DNA of 64,000 nt from Acidobacteriota bacterium (lineage in GTDB: Bacteria > Acidobacteriota > Blastocatellia > Pyrinomonadales > Pyrinomonadaceae), in NCBI GenBank assembly GCA_019242475.1, contig JAFAVK010000055.1, positions 124,001 to 188,000 on the forward strand. Reading direction: 5' to 3'. The notes under the pieces are model-generated. The model was not told the DNA's origin, did not search any database, and saw only the letters and a list, made by a program, of their open reading frames with translations. The position numbers and the translations under genes were made by a program. Below are positions 1 to 8,899 of this stretch, piece by piece; the first letter of the stretch is position 1, and each line of letters opens with the position of its first letter.

Positions 1-274
1 TGAAACGCGACTGCGCGCCCGCGTAGATGTCCCCGAGTAGGTTGGGCTCTTTGCCAAGGCGGCGGAGCAGGTCAGCATAATACTCTGTCAGCTCCGTGCC
101 AGATTTGCGGCTGAGCGTGCGCCAGTCCCAACCCTTCGGTATCTCGACGCCGCGCTCGTCGGCCATCTTCAGGAAGAGCAGGTATGTGATCTGTTCGATG
201 TAGTCGCCGTAGTCAATGCCGTCGTGGCGTAGGGTGTGACAGAAGCCCCAGAGTTTCCCGACAACGTCGCTCAT
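1..274 (-). CDS. hsdM: Type I restriction-modification methyltransferase subunit HsdM, N-terminus only
   Basis: Reading the minus strand from the ATG at 272-274 gives MSDVVGKLWGFCHTLRHDGI followed by a stretch containing YIEQITYLLFLKMADE and a WDWRTL segment. This is the conserved N-terminal helical region of HsdM (HsdM_N), which precedes the SAM-binding methylase domain. The frame stays open to the window edge, so only about 91 residues are present and the catalytic NPPF-type motif is outside. The start overlaps the hsdR stop by four bases (ATGA), so the two genes are translationally coupled in one operon. HsdM methylates adenine in the recognition site as part of the M2S complex; the specificity subunit hsdS is expected beyond the left edge. 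Identification is secure from the N-terminal motif; the state of the rest is unknown. Confidence 0.9.
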   Translation of the reverse strand, partial: MSDVVGKLWGFCHTLRHDGIDYGDYIEQITYLLFLKMADERGVEIPKGWDWRTLSRKSGTELTEYYADLLRRLGKEPNLLGDIYAGAQSRF

Positions 275-2943
275 GCAGCAATAGCCTCGTTAATGCGTGA
301 TAGAAGTTTAGGAAGCCGGTTGTTGAAAGCACGGTTCGCGCGGCCCCAGCCCCCGGCGCGCGAAAGCACAGGCAACTCATCAAAATCGTCCTTCTCGATG
401 GAAAGAGTCTCGACGAGGGCCGTGCGGATGCGTTCGAGCCATTGCTGCTGCTCAGGCGTGAACGTCTCGCCAGCAGTGATCTTATCAATGGCACGGCTCA
501 CACGCTCCTCCGCGGTGAGAAGCGGCTGATCCTCTTCAATGGCGTGTTTGACCATCGAGATGATATCGACGAGAGCCTTGTGATGATGAATCTCGTGCGC
601 GCGACGTAGATTCTCGACGGTGAATCGCTCACCGGCTGTCGCCAGCTTCTTCTGTAATTCGCTTAGCGCTTTCGTGCCCCAGTCCTTCGGCCGGTCGCGG
701 AGAATGTTAATCGCTTCGATATGCGCCGGATTCTCGCGGACGAAGCGCGTAAAAGCCTGAATGTAATCTTCCGGCTTGTACTCTTTGCCAGTGCTGTCGC
801 GGAAGAGGCGTTCGGAGCTTACCTCATCCTGAGAGTCGTAGGCCACAAGGAAGACCTTTGGCGGGCGCGGATACTCCGTCAGGAGTCTCTGGAGTCCAGG
901 GTCGCGCAGGAGCTTCATCGTCCCAGTGAAGTTTTTGCGCAACGCCTGGGTAAGACCTTCCGCGAATGCGCCGACATCACCGTCAGGGATATAGGCTTCA
1001 AAGAGGGTGCGGGCATCTCCGGACATCTCCTTTTCGACGCGCCGCAGCCTCTTGACGAGGCAGCCAATGTTGTAGTCCCGGTCGTTGTTCTTCCAGATGT
1101 CATCAATGATTTCGCCCACCGTGCGCGAAGTCTTACGCGGCGGTTCTGCCGTGATTGACGTGGCCGAGTTGAAGTATTTGAGGAGCGTGCCGTCGAAACA
1201 GTCGAAGACAACGAAGTGTGACTTGTCGGAGAATCTTTCGCCCTTACGTGTTCCGCGCCCAAGCATTTGCTCGAACAGGATGCGGGATTTAACGACCCTG
1301 AGCAGGACGATGAATTCCAAGTCAGGAATATCTACGCCGGTCGAGAGCAAATCAACCGTCACGGCGATGCCGGGGTTCGGGCGGTTGCGAAATTCGCGGA
1401 TGCGTTGCAGCGGGCGGTCAACCCGGCCGGTAATTTTTTGGACAAAGGAGTCGCCGCGCTCAAACACGTCGCGACAGATGTTGACGATCTGGTCAGCGTG
1501 GGAGATATGCGGTTGATCGTTGTCTGCGAAGATTAGAGTCTTAGGAAATCTGCCGTACTTCTGTTCGTGCTCGTCGGCGTACTTCTGCAACTCCTGAACA
1601 ATTCTCTTATTCGAGTCAGGCGACGTGACCTTTTCCTCTACCTCATCGGCCTTAAAATCTCTCTCGTCTTCCAGATAATCGCGCTTTTCGGCCCCGCTCT
1701 CAGTATTAACAAGGCCGACCTCCTCACCCTCTTTAACGAACACTCCGTTAAGGCGCACGTTTGATTTGAGCTTTACAGGGTCATAGTCAACCAGATGCCC
1801 TTCGCGTACCGCCCGCTCGTATTCATAGCGGTAGACCACCTCGTTGAAGTATGTCGTCGTGTGGCTCGCCGGCGTGGCCGTGAGGCCGATCTTAATGGCG
1901 TCGAAATGGTCGAGCGCATTCCGCCAGACGGAGAGTTCGGACGACGTGTAGCCACGATGGCACTCGTCGGCGATGACAAGATCAAACGCATGAATCGGGA
2001 TGTCTAACTGATTCGCGTCCTCCTCCTCCTCTTCAGATTGTGAAAGGGCGGCCTCCTTCCCGAAGAGATAAGTAGTCATTCGCTGGATGGTGCACACGTA
2101 GACGAATGAGTGCTGCGGCTGCGGATCGGTTAAATAAGATTCGGGAATCGTCTTAGGGTCAAACGGCGCATCGTCGAGGAGATCATCACGTTGGAACTTT
2201 TGGCTGTAAACTTCATAAATGCGATCAAACTTCAACCCCGGTTCCGGCTCGAATGAAGCGAACGTCCTCACGGCTTGAGCGGCGAGGGCGCGGCGGTCAA
2301 CAAGAAACAGGATACGCCGCGCCACGCCGGACTTCATCAGCCGGTACACTTGGTTGACGATCATAAAGGTCTTCCCGGTGCCGGTCGCCATTGCCACAAG
2401 CATGTTACGTTTCCGCTTGGCAATAGCTTTTTCTATTTCAGCGTTGGCCTCAATCTGGTAATCGCGAAGGCGCGGATGGTTATTAGAGTTTGCCGCAAGC
2501 CACTGGCACGCCGCATCAAAGTCGCGACCGAGAAACTCCCTCAGCGCGTTCGGCGTGTGAAAGTGAGAGACTTTTCGTGAGCGGTTATGAGGATGCCGGA
2601 CATCGTGAAACCAGATGATCTCACCGTTCGTCGAATAGAGGAACGGCACCCGTAAACCGTCGAAGTTGAATTGACTGTTTATGACTCCGCGGGCGTACCT
2701 CTCTGCCTGTGTCAGTACGTTCTGCGGCCCGAGCCCCAACTTCTTCGCTTCTACGATCCCCGCAATTTGTCCGTCAACACACAGCCCATAGTCCGCCGGC
2801 CCGTGGCTTGTCGGAAATTCTTCTATTGCGGCGTCCTGATACCAGCTTAATGGCTTAGATTGGCGAAAGGGAGCTACTTGCCAGCCCGAATCTTTCAGGC
2901 GCGGGTCAATCCTGCTTCTGCGGGTTCGTCTCTCGGATTCCAT
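271..2943 (-). CDS. hsdR: Type I restriction endonuclease subunit R (HsdR)
   Basis: An 890-residue protein with the architecture of the HsdR motor/nuclease subunit. The N-terminal region (residues about 45-110) holds a PD-(D/E)xK-type nuclease signature ending in VEAKK. The SF2 helicase motor follows: Walker A ATGTGKT at 186-192, motif II DECH at 326-329, motif III TAT near 355, and the later motif VDLLSTGVDIPDLEF and QMLGRGTR. The C-terminal 250 residues resemble the EcoEI_R_C region. It cuts unmethylated DNA after ATP-driven translocation, as part of an R2M2S complex. It is first in the operon and overlaps hsdM by four bases. No frameshift or missing motif is visible, so it is probably functional. 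Confidence 0.95.
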   Translation of the reverse strand: MESERRTRRSRIDPRLKDSGWQVAPFRQSKPLSWYQDAAIEEFPTSHGPADYGLCVDGQIAGIVEAKKLGLGPQNVLTQAERYARGVINSQFNFDGLRVPFLYSTNGEIIWFHDVRHPHNRSRKVSHFHTPNALREFLGRDFDAACQWLAANSNNHPRLRDYQIEANAEIEKAIAKRKRNMLVAMATGTGKTFMIVNQVYRLMKSGVARRILFLVDRRALAAQAVRTFASFEPEPGLKFDRIYEVYSQKFQRDDLLDDAPFDPKTIPESYLTDPQPQHSFVYVCTIQRMTTYLFGKEAALSQSEEEEEDANQLDIPIHAFDLVIADECHRGYTSSELSVWRNALDHFDAIKIGLTATPASHTTTYFNEVVYRYEYERAVREGHLVDYDPVKLKSNVRLNGVFVKEGEEVGLVNTESGAEKRDYLEDERDFKADEVEEKVTSPDSNKRIVQELQKYADEHEQKYGRFPKTLIFADNDQPHISHADQIVNICRDVFERGDSFVQKITGRVDRPLQRIREFRNRPNPGIAVTVDLLSTGVDIPDLEFIVLLRVVKSRILFEQMLGRGTRKGERFSDKSHFVVFDCFDGTLLKYFNSATSITAEPPRKTSRTVGEIIDDIWKNNDRDYNIGCLVKRLRRVEKEMSGDARTLFEAYIPDGDVGAFAEGLTQALRKNFTGTMKLLRDPGLQRLLTEYPRPPKVFLVAYDSQDEVSSERLFRDSTGKEYKPEDYIQAFTRFVRENPAHIEAINILRDRPKDWGTKALSELQKKLATAGERFTVENLRRAHEIHHHKALVDIISMVKHAIEEDQPLLTAEERVSRAIDKITAGETFTPEQQQWLERIRTALVETLSIEKDDFDELPVLSRAGGWGRANRAFNNRLPKLLSRINEAIAA

Positions 2944-3324
2944 GTTTACAAATGAAATGTATATTCGCCTAACGTGAGTTTTAAGGCTCTGGACTCGGGC
3001 ACAGCGTTGAAGCTAACCACACATAAGATAATACTGTGAATTGCGTGGCGGCAAGCGTGCTAAACTCGGTAGTCAACTGCCATCAGCCTGTTCAATAGCG
3101 CCTGAGTGAATCCCTACCTCAAAAGCTCCCGTGAGGAATAAAGGACTTAGGACGGAGTGCAACATTTGAAGCGCGGGAAATTCTCCGCTGCTAAAACTAT
3201 TGCATTCTAAGCCGCATGGGGTTACTCTCCCGCGTGTGGGCGTCACCTCCGCATTCCGCCGCCCACAGGACACACAGATACCTAGCCGCCAGACGGCAGC
3301 TTGCTCCGCCGAATTGACACGGGT
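2944..3324. other. Intergenic gap upstream of hsdR
   Basis: This 381-base stretch lies between the hsdR start and the end of the small secreted-peptide gene. It must hold the hsdR promoter. A 66-codon open frame on the minus strand (3073-3273) has no ribosome binding site or family resemblance and is not called. No repeat or RNA structure was recognised. Confidence 0.4.
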
Positions 3325-3534
3325 TTAGAGAAGCGAAGGCAGAACCGCGAGCACGTCCAGCGCGATCTGCGTCAGGCTCTCCGACACGCCGGGCGTGTGC
3401 ATCTCGCCGCCCGTCGGCTCTTGCGCGGTGCTTGTCGTCATTGGCTGTGGCGCGGGGGGAGTCAACATCTCGCCCGCATAGGTAGGGCCGACTAACGCGA
3501 GTAGCATCGCGGAAACTCTAATCGCTTTCAGCAT
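3325..3534 (-). CDS. Small secreted peptide, unknown function, divergent from the TPR-HTH regulator
   Basis: A 69-codon gene read on the minus strand. The N-terminus MLKAIRVSAMLLALVGPTYA is a textbook signal peptide (basic start, hydrophobic core, A-x-A-like end), leaving a mature peptide of about 48 residues rich in Pro and Thr and ending in a hydrophobic LDVLAVLPSLL tail. A GAGG ribosome binding site sits 8 bases before the ATG, which supports a real gene. It is transcribed away from the TPR-HTH regulator that begins about 120 bases further on. I do not recognise a family. A secreted pro-peptide next to a TPR-containing regulator recalls peptide-sensing pairs, but that is inference only; it could equally be a small envelope protein. 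Confidence 0.55.
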   Translation of the reverse strand: MLKAIRVSAMLLALVGPTYAGEMLTPPAPQPMTTSTAQEPTGGEMHTPGVSESLTQIALDVLAVLPSLL

Positions 3535-3655
3535 TGTTCTTTGCCTCGTTGGCTTATGGAGTTACTGACAGGACTGGCCGTCACACTCGTCAAGGGGTGT
3601 GGCGGTCTTTTCGTGCCGCCAAAAAATGGGAGGCACAAAGAAAGGCTTACCTCAC

Positions 3656-5143
3656 ATGAATTTAGCAGATGAACGTTTGAAGGAACTAGATAACCCCTCG
3701 CTGACCGAGACGGAGCGCGCCTTACTGCGCTGCCGAGTAGCGGCTGACTTCATCCACAGAGGCCAGTACGAGGCTGCCGGCGAGGCTTTGGGCGAGTTAT
3801 GGCGGGGCATAGGCCAGCGGCCGAATGTGGACGGGCTGGACGAAAGGACGACCGCCGAAGTCTTGCACCAGGCGGGAGCGCTGTCGGGCTGGATGGGTGC
3901 GAGTCAACCGGCACAGGGCGCGCAGGATGCGGCTAAAGATTTCCTCAGTGAGAGCGCGGCACTCTTTGAAAGGGTAAGTGAGACAGCTAAGGCCGCCTTC
4001 GCGCGCAGTGATTTAGCACTGTGTTACTGGCGTGAAGGCGCTTACGATGAAGCGCGCATACTACTAACCCGCGCCTCGGATGAACTGACCGACGCGGACG
4101 CCGAGCGGCGGGCGATAGTCCTCTTAAGGTGGGTTACTGTCGAGTGCGCGGCGGGCAGACTCCATAACGCGCTCGGCATCCTGAAAGAGTCGGAACGGAT
4201 ACTGAGCGGGAGTGAGAATCACGTCCTGCGGGGCAGCTTTCACAACCTCCATGCCGTGACTCTGCGGCGCCTGGGGGCGATGGAAGGGCACGGCGATTAC
4301 TACGACCGGGCGATCATCGAATACACCGCCGCGGTCTTCTATTACGAACAGGCGCGGCACGAACGGTACGCCGCGCGCATCGAAAACAATCTCGCCTTTC
4401 TGCTCTACAAGCTCGGCCGGTACGCGGACGCGCATGAACATCTTGATCGTGCTCAGTCGGTTTACGTGCGGCTGAGGGATGAGGGCAGCTTGGCGCAGGT
4501 GGACGAGACGCGCGCCCGCGTACTCGTCGCGGAGAAGCATTACCGGGAGGCGGCGCGGTTTATCGCGGGCGCGATCAAGACGCTGGAACAGGGCGGGGAG
4601 TCTGCGCTGCTAGCGGACGCGCTCACGGTGCAGGGCGTGGTGTGGGCGCGGGTCGGGGGCTATGAAAGCTCGCTTCACATCCTGCGCCGCGCCGTGGCCG
4701 TGGCCGAAGAGGCGGGCGCGCTCTCCAACGCGGGCCGGGCGGCGTTGACGCTGATAGAAGAACACGGGGCGCGGCGCTCGACAACGGATGAAGAAATCTA
4801 CGACCTTTACCGCCGCGCGGACAGGCTGCTTAAAGGCACTCAGAACGCTGAAGAGTTAGCACGCCTGCGGGCGTGCGCCCTGCTAGTCATGCGGAGGCTC
4901 ACGGGCGTTCGGTTCGGGGAGAAAAACTTTACGCTGTTTAGCGCGGTTCAGGAGTTGGAAGCTAAGCTCATCGGTCGGGCTTTAGACGAGGCCGGGGGGA
5001 GCGTGACGCACGCGGCCAGACTGCTAGGCATCCGTCACCAGACGCTAACCTCTATGCTACGGACGCGGCACAAAGGACTTCAGCGCAAGAGGACGCCCGT
5101 GCAGAAAAGATTAAAAAGCATCATCAAAATGCCCAAAGAATAG
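3656..5143 (+). CDS. TPR-repeat transcriptional regulator with C-terminal Fis-like HTH
   Basis: About 495 residues from the ATG at 3656; upstream in-frame starts at 3599 (GTG) and 3626 are possible but the extra residues look non-conserved. Residues about 25-400 are helical repeats of tetratricopeptide type, for example AARIENNLAFLLYKLGRYADAHEHL and ADALTVQGVVWARVGGYESSL. The last 65 residues hold a helix-turn-helix of the Fis/NtrC C-terminal kind (AARLLGIRHQTLTSMLR) followed by a basic tail. The TPR part would bind a protein or peptide ligand and the HTH would bind DNA. It lies just upstream of, and codirectional with, the CRISPR operon, with a 317-base gap between, so it is a candidate regulator of that operon or of the divergent peptide gene. 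Function is inferred from architecture only. Confidence 0.75.
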   Translation: MNLADERLKELDNPSLTETERALLRCRVAADFIHRGQYEAAGEALGELWRGIGQRPNVDGLDERTTAEVLHQAGALSGWMGASQPAQGAQDAAKDFLSESAALFERVSETAKAAFARSDLALCYWREGAYDEARILLTRASDELTDADAERRAIVLLRWVTVECAAGRLHNALGILKESERILSGSENHVLRGSFHNLHAVTLRRLGAMEGHGDYYDRAIIEYTAAVFYYEQARHERYAARIENNLAFLLYKLGRYADAHEHLDRAQSVYVRLRDEGSLAQVDETRARVLVAEKHYREAARFIAGAIKTLEQGGESALLADALTVQGVVWARVGGYESSLHILRRAVAVAEEAGALSNAGRAALTLIEEHGARRSTTDEEIYDLYRRADRLLKGTQNAEELARLRACALLVMRRLTGVRFGEKNFTLFSAVQELEAKLIGRALDEAGGSVTHAARLLGIRHQTLTSMLRTRHKGLQRKRTPVQKRLKSIIKMPKE

Positions 5144-5353
5144 GCGGCCAGCCAAGCCGAAGCACTCCTAGCCTTATTAACAGAGCAGGCTTTGGCAGAG
5201 GCGGAAGGCATCGTGACGCGGGCCGCGGGGATGCTGGGGCTGACTCACCAAACTCTAGGATACCTGTTGCAGTATGGACACAAGGGGCTGGCTGGTAAGA
5301 GGACTTCCGCGAAGAAGCGGCTGCCTAGCATCATCAAAGAACCTAAGAAATAG
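5144..5353 (+). pseudogene. In-frame second copy of the regulator's HTH and basic tail, behind a TAG stop
   Basis: After the TAG at 5141-5143 the same reading frame stays open for 69 codons to a second TAG at 5351. The translation repeats the end of the upstream protein: AARLLGIRHQTL becomes AAGMLGLTHQTL, HKGLQRKRT becomes HKGLAGKRT, and KRLKSIIKMPKE becomes KRLPSIIKEPKK. About 30 of 51 aligned residues are identical. There is no good independent start codon or ribosome binding site. The simplest reading is a tandem duplication of the DNA-binding domain whose second copy was separated by a nonsense mutation. Alternatives are stop-codon readthrough giving a two-HTH protein, or an independently started HTH fragment. 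Confidence 0.7.
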
Positions 5354-5670
5354 GGCAGCCCATAATATGATTGCCCTTAAAATTAGGTTTTAAGCGGTCG
5401 AAAGATATGTTAAAGTGCGCGCCTCATTTCCGTCACGGGGTAGATTTCTCAGACACGTCGAAGGTTTCCACAGTGTTCCTGTCTGATTCGGCTCTAAGCT
5501 AGACTTCATTTGGCACCTGCTTTGAAGCGTTTAATAAGATACCGGTGATGCCAACCACCTTGGCAAGCTTGCCGGTGTAGTCCTTTTGCCTCGCGATAAA
5601 TAATCTCAAGGTACGTCAGTGCGACGTATGCGCTCGGAAGAGCGCGGTCTCGAATTTCCGGGGGAGCTTA
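5354..5670 (+). promoter_or_regulatory. Upstream region of the type III-B cas operon
   Basis: This 317-base gap must hold the promoter of the operon that begins at 5671. Visible elements are a perfect 12-base palindrome GGCAAGCTTGCC at 5562-5573, and a strong ribosome binding site (GGGGGAG) just before the cmr2 ATG. The same 12-base palindrome recurs immediately after the last gene of the operon (15142-15153). No clear -35/-10 pair could be assigned by eye. Confidence 0.4.
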
Positions 5671-7671
5671 ATGGACTACCTTCTCGCTATCAGCCTCGGC
5701 CCGGTGCAAGAGTTCATCGCCACCGCGCGGCGGAGCCGTGACCTCTGGTTCGGTTCCTGGCTACTGAGCGAGCTGTCGAAGGCTGCGGCAGAGAGTATTG
5801 CCAGTGACGATGGGTTAGCCTCGCTTATCTTTCCGGCCACAGCCGACCCCGAAGATTTAAAGGCAGGCAGTCCATTCGCCGTCGCCAACAAGAGCGTCGC
5901 CGTGGTTAAAGACCCGGCGGCCTCAGCACAGAAGGCGAAGGAGGCCGTACACGGGCGCCTGCGTGTACTCGCCGAACAGGTTTACGCCGGGATTGCTGAA
6001 AGACACGCGCGCGAGGCAATCAAGGAGGGCATCGACTCATACCTTTACGCCAGCGCCGCGCGAGCACAGGTCGATGACCTCGTAGAGTTTTTCTGGGCCG
6101 CCTATCCTTGCCCCGACTCCTCAAATGAAGAGAAGTACGGCGAGGCGCGCGAGCGTGTCGAGTCGTTGCTGACCGCCAGCAAGGTTACGCGCGACTTCAG
6201 GCAGGTGCAGCCGCTGACTGAAGAGGGAGGGTGGGGGAGTAACGCGCCCAAGTCTTCTCTCGACGGGCAGCGCGAATCGGTTATCGACGACGACGCTTAT
6301 AAGGAGGGGGCGTCGAGGCATCTATCGCCGGGGAAGTTGCGGCGCGTGTTCGGCGTGCGTCCGGGGGAGCGGCTGTGCGGCGTCGGCCTGCTTAAGAGGC
6401 TCGGCAACCGCGACAACGAAGAGAAGTTCTTCAGCACCTCACACGTCGCGGCGCTGCCTTTACTGGAGCGCCTGAAGAAGAGGGATTCGCCAAAAGTCAG
6501 CGAGGCCATCAATACATACATCGCACGATTGCGGGCTGCGCTGAACCTCAAAGACCGAGAACTCGGCGGGGTGCCGTCCTCCGCCCCGTACGTGGTGCAC
6601 CCGGTCTTCTCGCGCGTAGTGGGGAGGGAAAGGGTCGGCTACGATGGTCACTTACTATTCGCCGAGCGGCTGGTAGATTACCTGGACGAGAAGCCGGAAT
6701 CTCAAAAGGCGAAGGCCGACCTTGAAGCCGCACGCACGGCCCTGTCTGACTTCCTGCTAGCCGCGGTGGACGGCGTTCAACCCCTACCTTACTATGCGCT
6801 CCTGCTTGCCGACGGCGACTACATGGGGGCGGCCATCAGCACGCTGAAGACCAGGGAAGATCATCGCAACCTCTCGGAACATCTCACGGCCTTCGCGAAA
6901 GCCGCAAGCGAGATAGTAATCGCCGAGCACGATGGCTCGCTCGTATACGCGGGCGGCGACGACGTGTTGGCGTTCGTACCTCTGCATAGGGCTTTACAAT
7001 GCGCGCGCGCGTTGTCCGAGCGGTTCCGGGACGAGTTGAAAGATTTTAACGGGAAGACCGAAGGCCAGCCGCCAACTCTCTCCGTCGGTTTGGTTGTCGC
7101 ACACCATATGGATGCTTTGTCCGACGCCCTTGCCCTCGCACGCTCCGGTGAGAGGGAGGCTAAGAGGGTCAAGGGCAAAAACGCGCTCGCCGTCACGGTC
7201 AGCAAGCGCGGCGGCGAAGACATGACCGTGAAGGGAAGCTGGGGAGCAATCGACCGCCGCTTACTTCGGCTCGTTCAGTTGCATCTTGAAGACGCGGTGC
7301 CGGACGGCGCGGCTTACGAACTGCGTAACCTTGACCTGATCCTAAAGGTGAACTCCGAAGAGCATGCGAAAGAATACAAAACCCTCGGGCCGGCGGTGCG
7401 GGCGGAGGCGATACGCGTCCTGAGTCGTAAGCGCGGCAGGCACGGCGAGAGTGAGATCGCCGAATCAGTGTTGGCGGAGCTGACTCAATACATATCAGCC
7501 GACGATAAAGGCACGTCTCCTGCGAGTAACCCCAGGATTACAGTCGGGCAGTTGGCTGACGAGCTGATAGTGGCGCGCGTCTTCGCCGAAGCAATGGCAT
7601 TGGCGGAAATGAAGGCGAAGGAACTGAATAAGTTCGTTGCCGACGACCTGGGAGAAAAGGCGGAGGGCTGA
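5671..7671 (+). CDS. cmr2: Type III-B CRISPR Cas10/Cmr2, large subunit and cyclic oligoadenylate synthase
   Basis: A 666-residue Cas10 of the Cmr2 type. The N-terminus (LAISLGPVQEFIATARRSRD) is the typical Cmr2_N start; no HD nuclease domain precedes it and no HD motif is seen, so target-activated DNase activity by an HD domain is unlikely. The Palm domain carries an intact GGDD at residues 428-431 in the context VYAGGDDVLAFV, the catalytic motif for making cyclic oligoadenylate from ATP. This fits the CARF-domain genes encoded downstream. It is the first gene of the operon, and its stop is followed one base later by the cmr3 ATG. The ATG at 5671 has a strong ribosome binding site. It is shorter than many Cmr2 proteins because the HD region is absent. 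Confidence 0.95.
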   Translation: MDYLLAISLGPVQEFIATARRSRDLWFGSWLLSELSKAAAESIASDDGLASLIFPATADPEDLKAGSPFAVANKSVAVVKDPAASAQKAKEAVHGRLRVLAEQVYAGIAERHAREAIKEGIDSYLYASAARAQVDDLVEFFWAAYPCPDSSNEEKYGEARERVESLLTASKVTRDFRQVQPLTEEGGWGSNAPKSSLDGQRESVIDDDAYKEGASRHLSPGKLRRVFGVRPGERLCGVGLLKRLGNRDNEEKFFSTSHVAALPLLERLKKRDSPKVSEAINTYIARLRAALNLKDRELGGVPSSAPYVVHPVFSRVVGRERVGYDGHLLFAERLVDYLDEKPESQKAKADLEAARTALSDFLLAAVDGVQPLPYYALLLADGDYMGAAISTLKTREDHRNLSEHLTAFAKAASEIVIAEHDGSLVYAGGDDVLAFVPLHRALQCARALSERFRDELKDFNGKTEGQPPTLSVGLVVAHHMDALSDALALARSGEREAKRVKGKNALAVTVSKRGGEDMTVKGSWGAIDRRLLRLVQLHLEDAVPDGAAYELRNLDLILKVNSEEHAKEYKTLGPAVRAEAIRVLSRKRGRHGESEIAESVLAELTQYISADDKGTSPASNPRITVGQLADELIVARVFAEAMALAEMKAKELNKFVADDLGEKAEG

Positions 7672-7672
7672 G

Positions 7673-8893
7673 ATGGCCGTTTGGATCATAGAGCCGCGTG
7701 ACCCTCTGATCGTGCGCGACGCACGGCCGTTCGGCAACATCGCCGGAACCCGCGCAACGTCGCTCGACTTCCCCTTCCCTTCGACCACGACGGGCGGGGC
7801 GCGCACGCGCGCGGGGTTGGTTGACGGCATATTCGATAAAGTGCTGATCGACTCGGTAAAACAAATTAGCGTGCGCGGCCCTCTGTTAGCAGAGCTTGGC
7901 GAAGACGGCGAAATCAAAGGCTTGCTTTTCACCTCACCCGCTGATGCGTTGTTACTCAAACCCGACCACGCACCGACGCCCGGCATAGGAGACGCGGATG
8001 ACGAAGACCGCGCCCAACTCATACGTCTCTATCCGCTCGATCCAAACCCTGGTCTGACTAACATCAGCGACGTGGGACAGAACTTGATGCCTCTCGGCTC
8101 GGCTTCGCCAAGTAAGGGAAAGCCGCACGAAGGGGCACCGCGTTATTGGCATTGGTCAGTATTGAGAGATTGGTTACTGTCTCCGGAAGCGGAAAAGCCT
8201 GTAAGTTTACGCGAACTCGGACACGACGGGCCGTTGAAAGAGACCCGGACGCACGTACGAATCCAACGCGGCACGCAGACGGCGGAAGATAGCGCCCTGT
8301 TCCAGACCAGCGGCTTGGAGTTTCACCGCGCCGAATTGACGGCGCGAGGAGGCGGCCTCGGAGGCGGCAAAAGGCTCGCGCTTGTAGTCGAGGTGGATGA
8401 GAACGGGCGCGGGCAGAATATTGAAGAAGGACTCGCGCCCTTCGGCGGCGAGCGCCGCCTGGTTATGTGGCGCAAGAGTGCGGCCTCCTTGCCTACGTGC
8501 CCGGCAGAGCTACGCCGACAGATTGCACAAGACAGGCACTGTCGTCTTCTCTTACTCACGCCCGCATGTTTCGGGCAAGGTGTGATTCCGCAATGGCTGA
8601 CGGAGGAGCTAGGGGGCGTGCGCCCGGAGTTGAAGGCGCTGGCGTCGGGCCGAATGAAGGTCGTTTCGGGATGGGACTTTGCGCGCGGTAAGAGTGGTGA
8701 ACCCAAGCCCACGCGACGACTCGTCCCGGCCGGCGCTGTCATCTTCCTCAAACTCAAGGGTGAGGGAGACATCGGCCGCTGGGTTGAAGAGACCTGGATG
8801 AGCTGCGTGAGCGACGAGGTGATTGATCGCGCGGACGGTTTCGGCCTGGCCGTGCTCGGCACCTGGGATGGTGGGAATTTGAGGATGGAGTGA
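7673..8893 (+). CDS. cmr3: Type III-B CRISPR RAMP protein Cmr3
   Basis: 406 residues beginning MAVWIIEPRDPLIVRDARPF, the usual start of Cmr3, with the segment SLDFPFPSTTTGGARTRAG and, near the C-terminus, RLVPAGAVIFLKLKG. It belongs to the Cas5-like RAMP group, and in Cmr complexes it contacts the 5' tag of the crRNA beside Cmr2. The ATG at 7673 is preferred over an upstream in-frame ATG at 7637 that lies within cmr2, because the alignment to the family begins here and the start is coupled to the cmr2 stop with one base between. The stop is followed seven bases later by the cmr1 start. Confidence 0.9.
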   Translation: MAVWIIEPRDPLIVRDARPFGNIAGTRATSLDFPFPSTTTGGARTRAGLVDGIFDKVLIDSVKQISVRGPLLAELGEDGEIKGLLFTSPADALLLKPDHAPTPGIGDADDEDRAQLIRLYPLDPNPGLTNISDVGQNLMPLGSASPSKGKPHEGAPRYWHWSVLRDWLLSPEAEKPVSLRELGHDGPLKETRTHVRIQRGTQTAEDSALFQTSGLEFHRAELTARGGGLGGGKRLALVVEVDENGRGQNIEEGLAPFGGERRLVMWRKSAASLPTCPAELRRQIAQDRHCRLLLLTPACFGQGVIPQWLTEELGGVRPELKALASGRMKVVSGWDFARGKSGEPKPTRRLVPAGAVIFLKLKGEGDIGRWVEETWMSCVSDEVIDRADGFGLAVLGTWDGGNLRME

Positions 8894-8899
8894 GACGCG

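Noticed and set aside
3073..3273. 66-codon minus-strand frame upstream of hsdR
   Set aside because: No ribosome binding site or signal sequence, unlike the neighbouring 3325-3534 gene.
5141..5143. Pyrrolysine or other recoding at the amber codon in the duplicated HTH
   Set aside because: No recoding gene is visible and the duplicated domain is better explained by a nonsense mutation; ordinary readthrough remains possible but unsupported.
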